Source: an uncultured Altererythrobacter sp. (lineage in GTDB: Bacteria > Pseudomonadota > Alphaproteobacteria > Sphingomonadales > Sphingomonadaceae). Taken from it: 64,000 nucleotides of DNA. The translations under genes and the position numbers were made by a program. Position 1 is the stretch's first letter. Each line of letters starts with the position of its first letter. The stretch spans positions 88,548-152,547 of the forward strand of contig CAMPIX010000007.1 of the NCBI GenBank assembly GCA_946886565.1, given 5' to 3'. The notes below the pieces were generated by a model. It was not told the DNA's origin. It made no database searches and was given only the letters and a program-made list of their open reading frames with translations. Of this stretch, positions 10,242-17,760 are shown one piece after another.

Positions 10242-10372
10242 CGAAATTGCTCCGTCGGGCCGGTCGGCCCGGGCATCGTGCGCCACGCGGCGCGGAAATA
10301 ATGTTGCGCGACTACGCCCAAGTCGGTCGCGCCGCAAGCGGGCTTGGCGGGGAATTTCCGTTACGTCGCGGG

Positions 10373-11353
10373 TCAGACCATCGCCTGCTCAAGCAGCTCC
10401 AGGGTGCGCACCCGCGCGGCCGGATCGTATGTCGCGCCCGACAGCATGATCTCGTCGGCGCCGGTGCGCGCGACGAAGGCCTCGATCCGGGCTCTGGCCT
10501 GCTCGGGCGTGCCGATCGCCGAGGCCTCGCCGATATGTTCGAGGATCGCGCGCGCCTGCGGCGGCAGGCTGTCGCGGTAGCCCGCCACGGGCGGCGGCAG
10601 CTTGCCCGGGTTGCCGGTGCGCAGGCGGACGAAACTCTGTTCCTGCGAGGACGCCACGATCCGCGCTTCGTCTTCCGTTTCGGCGACGAACACGGTCATC
10701 GCGGCCATGACGTGCGGCCGGTCGAGCGCCTCCGACGGCTGGAAATCGCGCCGGTAGAGTTCGAGCGCGGCGTCGAGATGCGTCGGCGCGAAATGGCTCG
10801 CGAAGGCATAGGGCAGCCCGAGCCGCGCGGCGAGCTGCGCGCCGAACAGGCTCGAGCCGAGCATCCACATCTCGACCTGCGCTCCGAAGCCGGGCGTGGC
10901 GCGGATCGGCAGTTCGGGATCGCCCGCGAGCATGGCGCGCAGTTCCGCGACGTCGTGCGGGAAGAGCTCGGCGGCGCGGTGCAGGTCCTTGCGCAGCGCA
11001 CGCTGGAGTTCGGGTCCCGCGCCGGGCGCGCGGCCGAGACCGAGGTCGACCCGGCCGGGGAACAGCGCCGCGAGCGTGCCGAATTGCTCGGCGATCACGA
11101 ACGGGTTGTGGTTCGGCAGCATGATCCCGCCCGCGCCGATGCGGATGGTCGAGGTCGCATTGCCGACATGGCCGATCACCACCGAGGTCGCTCCGCCGCC
11201 GATGCCCTCCATCGCGTGGTGCTCGGCGATCCAGAAGCGCTCGCACCCGGTCGCCTCGGCGGCCTGCGCGAGTTCGGCGGTCGCGGCGTAGGCCTCCTCC
11301 AGCGTTCCGCCCTCGCGGATCGGAACGAGATCGAGGATGGAAAAACGAGTCAT
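10373..11353 (-). CDS. LLM-class flavin-dependent oxidoreductase
   Basis: A 326-residue bacterial-luciferase-like TIM barrel. It begins with FSILDLVPIREG, followed by the FWIAEHHAMEG stretch and GGIMLPNHNPF, as in the MsnO8/YhbW subgroup of FMN-dependent luciferase-like monooxygenases. Physiological substrates of this subgroup are poorly known. The start overlaps the stop of the TPR gene by 4 bp (ATGA), so it is last in a coupled leftward set that also includes the alpha/beta hydrolase. Family assignment is strong; the reaction is not predictable from sequence. Confidence 0.9.
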   Translation of the reverse strand: MTRFSILDLVPIREGGTLEEAYAATAELAQAAEATGCERFWIAEHHAMEGIGGGATSVVIGHVGNATSTIRIGAGGIMLPNHNPFVIAEQFGTLAALFPGRVDLGLGRAPGAGPELQRALRKDLHRAAELFPHDVAELRAMLAGDPELPIRATPGFGAQVEMWMLGSSLFGAQLAARLGLPYAFASHFAPTHLDAALELYRRDFQPSEALDRPHVMAAMTVFVAETEDEARIVASSQEQSFVRLRTGNPGKLPPPVAGYRDSLPPQARAILEHIGEASAIGTPEQARARIEAFVARTGADEIMLSGATYDPAARVRTLELLEQAMV

Positions 11354-12186
11354 GCGCTCTCCAACTGGTCGAGATAAGCCCGCGCGGTCGCCGCCTCGGC
11401 GCTGTCGGGCGCCGCCTCGATCACCGAGCGCCAGCTTTGCCGCGCGGCATCGTCGCGGCCCGCGAGCACGGCGATGACACCGGCCTCGAGCCCGACGGCC
11501 GGATCAAGCGGAGCCAGCTCGGCCGCGCGCTCGATCCGCGTCTGCGCCTCGGCGAGATCGCCTTCGCGCCGCGCGAGCGTTGCCGAAAGCAGCCACGCCT
11601 GCCCATTGTCGGGCAGAGCCGTGCGTGCCACGTCGAGCGCCGCCGCCGCATCATCGGCGCGCCCGAGCGCGACCAGCGCAATCGCGCGGTCGATCGCGAT
11701 CTGGCCGCGAATCGTGGCGTCGCCTGCCGTCTCGGCGTCGGCCTGCGCCCGGTCGAGCAGAGCGAGCGCGCCTTCCGCATCGCCGCCCGCCAGCAGAGCG
11801 CCGCCCGCCAGCGCGCCGCGCAGCGCTCGACCGCGCGGGTTGTCGGCAGGGGTCGCGTCGCGCGCGGCGAGGAAAGTTTCGGCAGCCGCCTCGCGCTGCC
11901 CGAGCTGCGCCTGGGCGACCCCCAGGCACTGGCCGGCGTCGCCACGCGCATCGGCATCGGTGGCCTCGGCGAGCCAGGCTTCGGCCTCGTCCACCGCGCC
12001 GCCCGGATCGGTCCGCGTCTGCGCCAGGCACCGGGCGAGGCGGCTCGTTTCGGGCAGGACCTCGACATAGGCGTTGCGCCGCGACATTTCGCGCTGCTGC
12101 TGCATCTCGGGCGGAAGCGGCGAGATCGGTTCGACCGTCGGCGCGGGGCCGACCTGGAGCATGAGAGCGAGAAGCGGAGTCATCAT
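11350..12186 (-). CDS. Secreted or periplasmic TPR-repeat protein
   Basis: 278 residues with a short hydrophobic N-terminus (MMTPLLALMLQ) ending in a proline-rich stretch, suggesting a weak signal sequence. The rest is alanine-rich helical repeats with TPR spacing: examples are AEAWLAEATDADARGDAGQC and ALALLDRAQADAETAGD, ending with DSAEAATARAYLDQ. A protein-protein scaffold is the usual role of such repeats; no partner can be named. Of the two adjacent ATGs the outer (12184-12186) is used. It lies 14 bp downstream of the alpha/beta hydrolase gene and overlaps the flavin oxidoreductase start, so the three are probably co-transcribed. Confidence 0.8.
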   Translation of the reverse strand: MMTPLLALMLQVGPAPTVEPISPLPPEMQQQREMSRRNAYVEVLPETSRLARCLAQTRTDPGGAVDEAEAWLAEATDADARGDAGQCLGVAQAQLGQREAAAETFLAARDATPADNPRGRALRGALAGGALLAGGDAEGALALLDRAQADAETAGDATIRGQIAIDRAIALVALGRADDAAAALDVARTALPDNGQAWLLSATLARREGDLAEAQTRIERAAELAPLDPAVGLEAGVIAVLAGRDDAARQSWRSVIEAAPDSAEAATARAYLDQLESA

Positions 12187-12200
12187 CGTGCGGCGTCCGG

Positions 12201-12938
12201 TTACGGGATGGGAAGCGCGGCCACCGTACGCAACAGCAGATCGATATCCTGCGTGCGCGAAAGCCGGTGGTCCCCATCCTTGACCAGCACGACCTGTACC
12301 TCGCCCGAACGCAGCGCGGCAGCGGTGCGCAGGCTTACCTCCCATGGCACGTCGCCGTCGGCCTGCCCGTGGAGCAGGCGGACCGGGCAATCGATCGCGA
12401 TTGCGCGCTCGAGCAGGCGCAGCGTCTCGGCGTCCTGCCAGAACGTCGCGTGGGTCGGGGTGGGCCGGGGTCCGTAGGGGTTGTCCTCGAAAATGGTGCG
12501 CCCGGCCTGCAAGTCCGCCTTCTGGGCATCGTCGAAACCCCAGTCGGAAAAATCGGGTGCGACGGCGATCCCGACCATGCTCGCCAGCCGCCCGCTCAGC
12601 GCCTCCCCTACGAGCAGCATAAGCCAGCCGCCCATCGACGAGCCGACCAGCACGACCGGCCCCTCGACCTCGGCTTGGATCAGCGCGAGCACTTCCTCGC
12701 ACCAGCGCGACAGCGTTCCCTCGGCGAAGTCGCCGTCGCTTGCGCCGCAACCCGAATAGTCGAGCAACAGGCAGGCGCGCCCCTCGGCCGCCGCCCAGTC
12801 GAAAACCGCGCTCGCCTTGCCGCCCGCCATGTCGGACATGTAGCCGGGGAGAAACACGATGGTCGGCCCGGCGCCGCGGTTATGCCGGAAAGCAATGCGG
12901 CGCCCGTCGGGCATGGCGTGGTGCTGGATTTCGCTCAT
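12201..12938 (-). CDS. Alpha/beta hydrolase, ABHD10-like esterase
   Basis: A 245-residue alpha/beta hydrolase. The nucleophile elbow GSSMGG places the catalytic Ser at about residue 101, an acid is available in HGQADGDVPWE, and the catalytic His is in DGDHRLSR near the C-terminus. The oxyanion region IVFLPGYMSDM and the DYSGCGASDGDF motif match ABHD10-type thioesterases/esterases. The ATG at 12938 (MSEIQHHAMPDGR) is preferred because the 36 codons upstream look unlike protein. It is first of a leftward trio with the TPR and flavin-oxidoreductase genes. The substrate is unknown; ABHD10 relatives remove acyl groups from thiols or glucuronides. Confidence 0.88.
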   Translation of the reverse strand: MSEIQHHAMPDGRRIAFRHNRGAGPTIVFLPGYMSDMAGGKASAVFDWAAAEGRACLLLDYSGCGASDGDFAEGTLSRWCEEVLALIQAEVEGPVVLVGSSMGGWLMLLVGEALSGRLASMVGIAVAPDFSDWGFDDAQKADLQAGRTIFEDNPYGPRPTPTHATFWQDAETLRLLERAIAIDCPVRLLHGQADGDVPWEVSLRTAAALRSGEVQVVLVKDGDHRLSRTQDIDLLLRTVAALPIP

Positions 12939-12993
12939 CGTCGGGCCATGCCCGCAAGCCGTGCGGCATGGCAACCCCGCGTCGCGCGTATGG

Positions 12994-13098
12994 TCAGTAG
13001 AGTGCGGGCGGCTCGTAAAAGCGCGACGGCTCCTCGCTGCGGTCACCGCAGCCGGCGAGCGCGAGGCAGGCGAACAGCAATGTGGCGATGTGCTTCAT
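12994..13098 (-). CDS. Small lipoprotein of 34 residues
   Basis: Starts with MKHIATLLFACLALAGC, a complete lipoprotein signal with lipobox LAGC, so the mature part is only about 18 residues: CGDRSEEPS followed by RFYEPPALY. It lies 7 bp downstream of the XRE gene and 55 bp upstream of the hydrolase start, all leftward. Such tiny lipoproteins are common and often unannotated. No function can be proposed; the intact signal and good spacing are the case for it being real. Confidence 0.6.
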   Translation of the reverse strand: MKHIATLLFACLALAGCGDRSEEPSRFYEPPALY

Positions 13099-13105
13099 GG
13101 CTTCC

Positions 13106-13297
13106 TCACTCGGGCCGGAATATAGCCTCGATCGGCATGTCGAACAACTCGGCGATGCGGAAGGCGAGCGGCAGCGAGGGATCGTAGCGGCCCGTCTCGA
13201 TCGCATTGACGCTCTGGCGCGACACCGCGAGCCGCTGGGCGAGGTCCTGCTGGCTCCAGTCGCGCTCGGCGCGCAGGACCTTGAGGCGGTTCTTCAC
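13106..13297 (-). CDS. XRE-family helix-turn-helix regulator (63 residues)
   Basis: A single compact HTH of the Cro/CI type, similar to the short YozG-like regulators: KNRLKVLRAERDWSQQDLA, then VSRQSVNAIETGRYDPSL, and ending in FDMPIEAIFRPE. Start is GTG at 13295-13297, in a 4-bp GTGA overlap with the stop of the upstream membrane-protein gene. That overlap forces this start and couples the two genes. Regulators of this class commonly control their own operon with adjacent DUF2178-like or similar membrane proteins; the targets here are inferred. Confidence 0.9.
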   Translation of the reverse strand: MKNRLKVLRAERDWSQQDLAQRLAVSRQSVNAIETGRYDPSLPLAFRIAELFDMPIEAIFRPE

Positions 13298-13932
13298 GCG
13301 GGCTCCCCCGCGGCCCGGTCGCGCCATGCCATCCAGCATTGCGCCAGCCCCATACCGATCGCCCAGACAGGGAAGGTCCACCAGGCCCAGACGTGCGGGA
13401 CCACGCCAAACGTTTCGAGGAATCCCCAGAAGCTGCCCGCCGCGAGCACCACGCCGAGCCCGAACAGCGAAGCCATCGCGGCGCGGTGGCGGAGGAACTC
13501 GTCCTCCTCCTCGATCAGATACCGCGCCATGGCCCAGATCATCACGAAGATCGGCAGCACCGGCAGCAGGGCTATGGCGAAAGCGCCTGCACCCGTCAGT
13601 TCCATCCGCTCGTGCAGCGTGATCGCGAGGCCGAGCCCGAGGACGTAGCCGAACGATCCCGCCATGAAGCGCCTGGTATAGCGCACGACGGCGGGACTGA
13701 GGTGGCCCGTCTCGCGCTGGTGCGCCAGCGAGGACCGGACCAGCGGCACGATCAGCAACATCGCTCCGCACATCAGGACGAAGCCGGTCGTCCCGTCGAT
13801 CGCGTCGCTCATCCGCAGGCCGGCGATCGCGGCGAACGAGCCCGCCATGAGCCCGCCCCAGAACCCGCGCGAGCGGCCCGCCGGCCGGACTATCGCGGCG
13901 CTCACCGGGCGCTCTTTCGCGGCAGGCTGCAT
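13294..13932 (-). CDS. Integral membrane protein of unknown function, coupled to XRE regulator
   Basis: 212 residues with about six hydrophobic segments, near 26-44, 50-66, 90-108, 115-138, 152-172 and 180-198. An acidic loop IEEEDEFLRHR sits before the fifth segment; this EDE motif and the segment layout recall small membrane proteins encoded next to short XRE regulators in Sphingomonadales. The start at 13932 overlaps the previous small gene by 31 bp; a later start at an internal ATG (MAGSFAAIAG) would remove the overlap. No enzyme motif is present. Confidence 0.8.
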   Translation of the reverse strand: MQPAAKERPVSAAIVRPAGRSRGFWGGLMAGSFAAIAGLRMSDAIDGTTGFVLMCGAMLLIVPLVRSSLAHQRETGHLSPAVVRYTRRFMAGSFGYVLGLGLAITLHERMELTGAGAFAIALLPVLPIFVMIWAMARYLIEEEDEFLRHRAAMASLFGLGVVLAAGSFWGFLETFGVVPHVWAWWTFPVWAIGMGLAQCWMAWRDRAAGEPA

Positions 13933-14066
13933 TTGCTACCGTCGAGGAAGAACGGCGCGGTCAGAACCGCTGCGATCGTCGTCCAGTCGGGCAGCACGTC
14001 GACGATGTTGAGCAGGGCTATAGCCATCACGGCGGTGCCCCAGATCAAGGCGCGGGTATGGATCAT
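13902..14066 (-). CDS. Small membrane protein (54 residues), first gene of the XRE operon
   Basis: The reading frame gives MIHTRALIWGTAVMAIALLN, then IVDVLPDWTTIAAVLTAPFF and a basic tail ending LPRKSAR. There is one hydrophobic segment at the N-terminus and a second short one, so two membrane passes are possible. ATG is at 14064-14066. The sequence GGAGCTTG just upstream on the minus strand can act as ribosome-binding site. Its 3' end overlaps the start of the next membrane protein gene by 31 bp, so the three genes (this, the 212-residue protein, XRE) appear to form one coupled unit. Confidence 0.65.
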   Translation of the reverse strand: MIHTRALIWGTAVMAIALLNIVDVLPDWTTIAAVLTAPFFLDGSKCSLPRKSAR

Positions 14067-14168
14067 CGGTCAAGCTCCCTTGTTCCTTTGTAAAGCGACC
14101 TAGACATGAGCTCACGCGATGTCAAGCGACCATGACAATCTGCATATGACGCTTGTCGCCATCCCGGC

Positions 14169-14197
14169 TTGATCGCGCGAAATGTCGCGGCTATCCA
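14169..14197 (+). promoter_or_regulatory. Predicted promoter of the thrS leader
   Basis: TTGATC (14169-14174), a 17-bp spacer, then TATCCA (14192-14197). The expected start point is about 14204-14205, which coincides with the leader-peptide ATG at 14205, so the leader would be translated from a leaderless transcript. Confidence 0.5.
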
Positions 14198-14204
14198 CTG
14201 CGTC

Positions 14205-14273
14205 ATGAACGCACCCGGCTTTACGACCACTACCACCACCCGGCTCGTCCGGGGGCGGTCGGTCGCGCGCTGA
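14205..14273 (+). CDS. Threonine-rich leader peptide upstream of thrS (22 residues)
   Basis: The frame reads MNAPGF, six consecutive threonines (codons at 14223-14240: ACG ACC ACT ACC ACC ACC), then RLVRGRSVAR and a TGA. A run of the amino acid charged by the downstream synthetase is the hallmark of an attenuation leader peptide. The -10 box ends only 7 bp before the ATG, so no Shine-Dalgarno can lie upstream. A leaderless start is known for the trpL leader in rhizobia. The peptide is probably not functional itself; ribosome stalling on its Thr codons would be the sensor. Confidence 0.72.
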   Translation: MNAPGFTTTTTTRLVRGRSVAR

Positions 14274-14309
14274 CGCGACCTGCCGCCGCCCGGTTTCGGG
14301 CGGTGCGGC
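14253..14309 (+). promoter_or_regulatory. thrS: Predicted transcription attenuator controlling thrS
   Basis: Three alternative pairings are visible. A 7-bp hairpin GGTCGCG/CGCGACC (14261-14267 with 14274-14280) encloses the leader stop codon. A terminator-like stem CCGCCCG/CGGGCGG (14286-14292 with 14297-14303) has a GTTT loop and can be extended by GCCG/CGGC. A competing antiterminator pairs GGGCGG (14253-14258) with CCGCCC (14286-14291). A ribosome stalled at the Thr codons would leave 14253-14258 free, whereas one at the stop codon would mask it. The T-tract after the stem is poor (TTCCTCCC), so termination might need a factor. Confidence 0.6.
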
Positions 14310-14404
14310 GTTCCTCCCGAAATCGCTGATCCCACCACCGCCGCTCTTCAAGCGCGCGCCGCGCTGTGCCATGGCGCTGGCCAAACGAACGGACGACGAG
14401 ACCC

Positions 14405-16414
14405 ATGACCGAACTGCTCAAGATCAGCCTGCCCGACGGATCGGTGCGCGAGGTCGCGCCGGGCACGACCCCGGCAGACATCGCCGCGGCGATCGGCCCG
14501 GGTCTCGCCAAGGCCGCGCTCGCCGCGCGCGTCGACGGAGAATTGCGCGACATCACGCGCCCGTTCGACGGCGATGCGCAGCTCGCGCTGGTCACCGCGC
14601 GCGACGAGGCCGATGCGCTCGAACTGGCGCGCCACGACTACGCCCACGTTCTGGCCGAGGCGATCCAGGCGTTGTGGCCGGGTACGCAGATCACTTTCGG
14701 CCCCTCGACCGACGACGGCTTCTACTACGACGTGAAGGCCCCCGACAGCCGCGATCCGTTCTCGATGGACGACCTGCCCGCGATCGAGGAGAAGATGCGC
14801 GAGATCATTCGCGCCGACAAGCCGCTGCGCCGCGAAGTCTGGAGCCGCGAGGCGCTGATCGACAAGTGGAGTTCCGAAGGCGAGAGCTTCAAGGCCGAAT
14901 GGGCGCAGGAACTGCCCGAGAACGAGGAGTTGACGGTTTACTGGTCGGGTAGTGACTGGCTCGACATGTGCCGCGGCCCGCACCTCGCCAGCACCGGCAA
15001 GCTCGACCCGCAGGCGTTCAAGCTGATGCGCGTCGCCGGCGCCTACTGGCGCGGCGACCAGAACAATGCGCAGCTCACGCGCATCTACGGCACCGGCTGG
15101 CTCAACAAGAAGCAGCTCGACGCGCACCTCCACAAGCTGGAGGAGGCGGCCAAGCGCGACCACCGCAAGCTCGGCCGCGAGATGGACCTGTTCCACTTGC
15201 AGGAAGAGGCGCACGGCAGCGTGTTCTGGCATCCCAACGGCTATCGCATCTGGCGCGCGCTCGAAGCCTACATGCGCCGCAAGATGGACGGAGCCGGCTA
15301 CCGCGAAATCAAGACGCCGCAGCTGATGGACGTGCGCCAGTGGGAGCAGTCCGGCCACTGGGGCAAATATGCCGAGAACATGTTCGCCGTGCCCGATATC
15401 GTGCCCGAGGTCGACGACAGCGGGGCGGGCGCGGAACCCCGCGTCGCCGCCGACGCCGACTGGATGGCGATCAAACCGATGAACTGCCCGGCGCACGTGC
15501 TGGTCTTCAAGCAGGGCATCACCTCCTACCGCGACCTGCCGATCCGGCTGGGCGAGATGGGCTGCTGCCACCGCAACGAACCGCACGGCGCGCTCCACGG
15601 GCTGATGCGCGTGCGCCAGTTCACGCAGGACGACGCGCACATCTTCTGCACCGAGGCGCAGGTCGTCGAGGAAGTGCGTGCCTTCTGCAAGCTGGCCGAC
15701 GCGGTCTATTCGGACTTCGGCTTCAGCTACGAGATCAAGCTCGCGCTGCGTCCCGAAAAGCGGCTCGGCAGCGATGCCGACTGGGATAAGGCCGAACAGG
15801 AACTGCGCGACGCGGTCGAAGAAGCGGGCATGGCCAACGCCGACTACGGATGGGAGGAACTGCCCGGCGAAGGCGCGTTCTACGCCCCCAAGCTCGAATG
15901 GCACCTGACCGACGCGATCGGGCGGACGTGGCAGGTCGGCACGATCCAGGGCGACCGCGTGCTGCCCGAGCGGCTCGACGCGAGCTACGTCGGCGAGGAC
16001 GGTGAGAAGCATCGCCCGGTCATGCTGCACCGCGCGATCTTCGGCTCGTACGAACGTTTCATCGGCATCCTGATCGAACATTTCGCCGGACGCCTGCCAG
16101 TGTGGCTCGCGCCGACGCAGGCGGTGGTGGCGACGATCGTCTCCGACGCCGACGGCTATGCTAGCGAGGTACTGGCCAAGCTCGAAGCCGCGGGCATCCG
16201 CGCCGACGCCGACCTGCGCAACGAGAAGATCAACTACAAGGTCCGCGAACACTCGCTCGCCAAGGTCCCCCACCTGCTGGTGGTCGGCAAGCGCGAGGCC
16301 GAGGAAGGCACCGTCGCGGTGCGCACGCTGGGCGAACAGCACCAGAAGGTGATGCCGGTGGACGAGGCGATCGCGATGCTGCGCGAGGCCGCGACCCCGC
16401 CCGACCTGCGGTGA
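14405..16414 (+). CDS. thrS: Threonyl-tRNA synthetase
   Basis: A class II synthetase of 669 residues that charges tRNA-Thr and edits mischarged serine. In order: a TGS domain (about 1-62), the editing SAD domain with DMCRGPHL, the catalytic core, and the anticodon-binding domain with [16 protein letters not shown]. The zinc-site Cys is in KPMNCPAH, and motif 2 is in [17 protein letters not shown]. Length is normal for the family. ATG at 14405 is followed by [12 protein letters not shown], typical of a TGS start. The gene lies 131 bp past a Thr-rich leader ORF, suggesting attenuation by charged tRNA-Thr supply. GNAT and TauE genes follow with overlaps. Confidence 0.98.
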   Translation: MTELLKISLPDGSVREVAPGTTPADIAAAIGPGLAKAALAARVDGELRDITRPFDGDAQLALVTARDEADALELARHDYAHVLAEAIQALWPGTQITFGPSTDDGFYYDVKAPDSRDPFSMDDLPAIEEKMREIIRADKPLRREVWSREALIDKWSSEGESFKAEWAQELPENEELTVYWSGSDWLDMCRGPHLASTGKLDPQAFKLMRVAGAYWRGDQNNAQLTRIYGTGWLNKKQLDAHLHKLEEAAKRDHRKLGREMDLFHLQEEAHGSVFWHPNGYRIWRALEAYMRRKMDGAGYREIKTPQLMDVRQWEQSGHWGKYAENMFAVPDIVPEVDDSGAGAEPRVAADADWMAIKPMNCPAHVLVFKQGITSYRDLPIRLGEMGCCHRNEPHGALHGLMRVRQFTQDDAHIFCTEAQVVEEVRAFCKLADAVYSDFGFSYEIKLALRPEKRLGSDADWDKAEQELRDAVEEAGMANADYGWEELPGEGAFYAPKLEWHLTDAIGRTWQVGTIQGDRVLPERLDASYVGEDGEKHRPVMLHRAIFGSYERFIGILIEHFAGRLPVWLAPTQAVVATIVSDADGYASEVLAKLEAAGIRADADLRNEKINYKVREHSLAKVPHLLVVGKREAEEGTVAVRTLGEQHQKVMPVDEAIAMLREAATPPDLR

Positions 16415-16860
16415 GGATTCGCGCAGGGTCGCCGGCCGACGTGCCGCGCGCGCTCGCGATCTGGCGCGCGGCGGTCGATGCGACGCACGGCTTCCTGACG
16501 CCCGAAGATCGCCGCGAGATCGACCGCATGATGGCGGACGAGTTCCTGCCGCAGGCCGAGCTGTGGTTGGCCGGGGACGGCGACGGGCGCGTCGTCGGCT
16601 TCCTCGTCATGGAGGGCGAGGAGATCGACGCGCTGTTCGTCGACCCTGCGGTGCACGGGCGGGGCTATGGCACGGCCCTCGTCGAGCACGCGCTCACGCT
16701 TTCTCCGCACGCCACGGTCGAGGCGAGCGAGCAGGCGAGCAACGCGCTGCCGTTCTACGAGGCGCGCGGTTTCGAGCGCATCGGGCGATCGGAAACCGAT
16801 CCGCAAGGCCGGCCCTATCCGCTCGTCCGGCTGCGCTACCGGGGCAGTAAGTGGAGCTGA
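16411..16860 (+). CDS. GNAT-family N-acetyltransferase
   Basis: 149 residues with the GNAT fold. The acetyl-CoA-binding block is [19 protein letters not shown] (the R/Q-x-x-G-x-G/A motif as HGRGYG), and the C-terminal [15 protein letters not shown] is the usual last motif. The start is a GTG overlapping the thrS stop by 4 bp (GTGA), giving [14 protein letters not shown] at the N-terminus. It is thus translationally coupled to thrS and shares its presumed attenuation. The substrate is unknown. Confidence 0.88.
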   Translation: MRIRAGSPADVPRALAIWRAAVDATHGFLTPEDRREIDRMMADEFLPQAELWLAGDGDGRVVGFLVMEGEEIDALFVDPAVHGRGYGTALVEHALTLSPHATVEASEQASNALPFYEARGFERIGRSETDPQGRPYPLVRLRYRGSKWS

Positions 16861-17600
16861 TCGCGGGGTTCACCGCGCTCCAGATCGCGGTGGCGCTCAC
16901 CGCCGCGCTGGCCGCGGCGTTCGTTCGCGGGCTCGCGGGGTTCGGCCTCGCGATCCTGCTCGTGCCGGTCCTCGCGTTGGCGCTCTCGCCGGTCGAGGCG
17001 GTGCTGGTGGCCAATTTCCTCGGGCTGTTCGCCGGGCTGACCGAAATCCGCTGGCTCGCGACGCACGCCGAACGCTCGGCCTGGCGCATCTCGCTGCTGG
17101 TGCTGCTGACGACCGCGCCGGGGCTCTACATGCTGTCGCTGACCCCGGCGCCACTCGCGCGGCTACTCATCGCACTGGTCGCGATGGCCGCTTTCGCCGT
17201 GATGCTCCTGCCGCGGCGCGGCGCTGCAGTTCCCGGCGGGGTCAACACGCTCGCGACGGGGGTATCGGCGGGGCTGCTCACGGGGTTCGCGGGAATGCCC
17301 GGGGTGCCGGTGGTGCCCTACTACGTCGGGCGCGACATTCCGCGGCAGGTGGCCAAGGCCTCGATGGTGCTGATCTTTACCGTCGCCTCCTTCGCCGGCC
17401 TGTGCTCGGGCCTCGCGATCGGCGCGATGCACTGGAACCTGCCCCTGCTCGCGCTGGCGTTGTTCCCGGTAGTCTTGGTGGGCAACTGGCTCGGCGCGCA
17501 GACCTTCGGCCGGGTCGGCGACCGGGCATGGCGCGCGTTCGCCGCAACCGTGCTCGGCGCGGCGGCGACGGCTGCGCTGGTCAAGTTGCTACAGGGGTAG
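16851..17600 (+). CDS. TauE/SafE-family membrane transporter (sulfite exporter-like permease)
   Basis: 249 residues, almost entirely hydrophobic, with about eight membrane segments in two repeated halves. Each half contains the family's glycine-rich turn: FVRGLAGFGLAILLVP near residues 24-39 and LLTGFAGMPGVPVVPYY near 140-156. These permeases are often involved in sulfur-oxyanion or organic-anion export, but no substrate can be named. Start is GTG at 16851, overlapping the GNAT gene by 10 bp, so thrS, GNAT and this gene read as one transcript. Confidence 0.88.
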   Translation: MELIAGFTALQIAVALTAALAAAFVRGLAGFGLAILLVPVLALALSPVEAVLVANFLGLFAGLTEIRWLATHAERSAWRISLLVLLTTAPGLYMLSLTPAPLARLLIALVAMAAFAVMLLPRRGAAVPGGVNTLATGVSAGLLTGFAGMPGVPVVPYYVGRDIPRQVAKASMVLIFTVASFAGLCSGLAIGAMHWNLPLLALALFPVVLVGNWLGAQTFGRVGDRAWRAFAATVLGAAATAALVKLLQG

Positions 17601-17714
17601 CCCCGGCAGCGCCGCATCGGCGGCGATCAGCGCGAGCGCGCAGCCTGCGACCAGGACTACGCGCAGCGCTTCGAGCGCGCGGTGGGTGCGGGTGAAGGCG
17701 AGTGCCTGTGCCAT
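17589..17714 (-). CDS. Possible small single-pass membrane peptide (41 residues)
   Basis: The frame reads MAQALAFTRTHRALEALRVV, then LVAGCALALIAADAALP and ends GLPL. It has a basic amphipathic start and one hydrophobic segment. It lies 46 bp downstream of the agmatine deiminase gene on the same strand, and its stop overlaps the 3' end of the TauE gene. No homolog is recognised; short hydrophobic ORFs arise by chance in GC-rich DNA. Confidence 0.35.
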   Translation of the reverse strand: MAQALAFTRTHRALEALRVVLVAGCALALIAADAALPGLPL

Positions 17715-17760
17715 CCGGCGAGCCTGCGCCCCTGCCCGCTAACGAAGCGTTAAACGCGCC

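Noticed and set aside
10242..10337. An extra 32-codon N-terminal extension of NAD-glutamate dehydrogenase
   Set aside because: Composition is unlike protein and the ATG at 10241 gives a normal N-terminus; the region more likely holds the promoter.
14205..14404. A T-box riboswitch upstream of thrS
   Set aside because: No T-box core sequence is present and this element is not typical of alphaproteobacteria; the Thr-rich ORF explains the region better.
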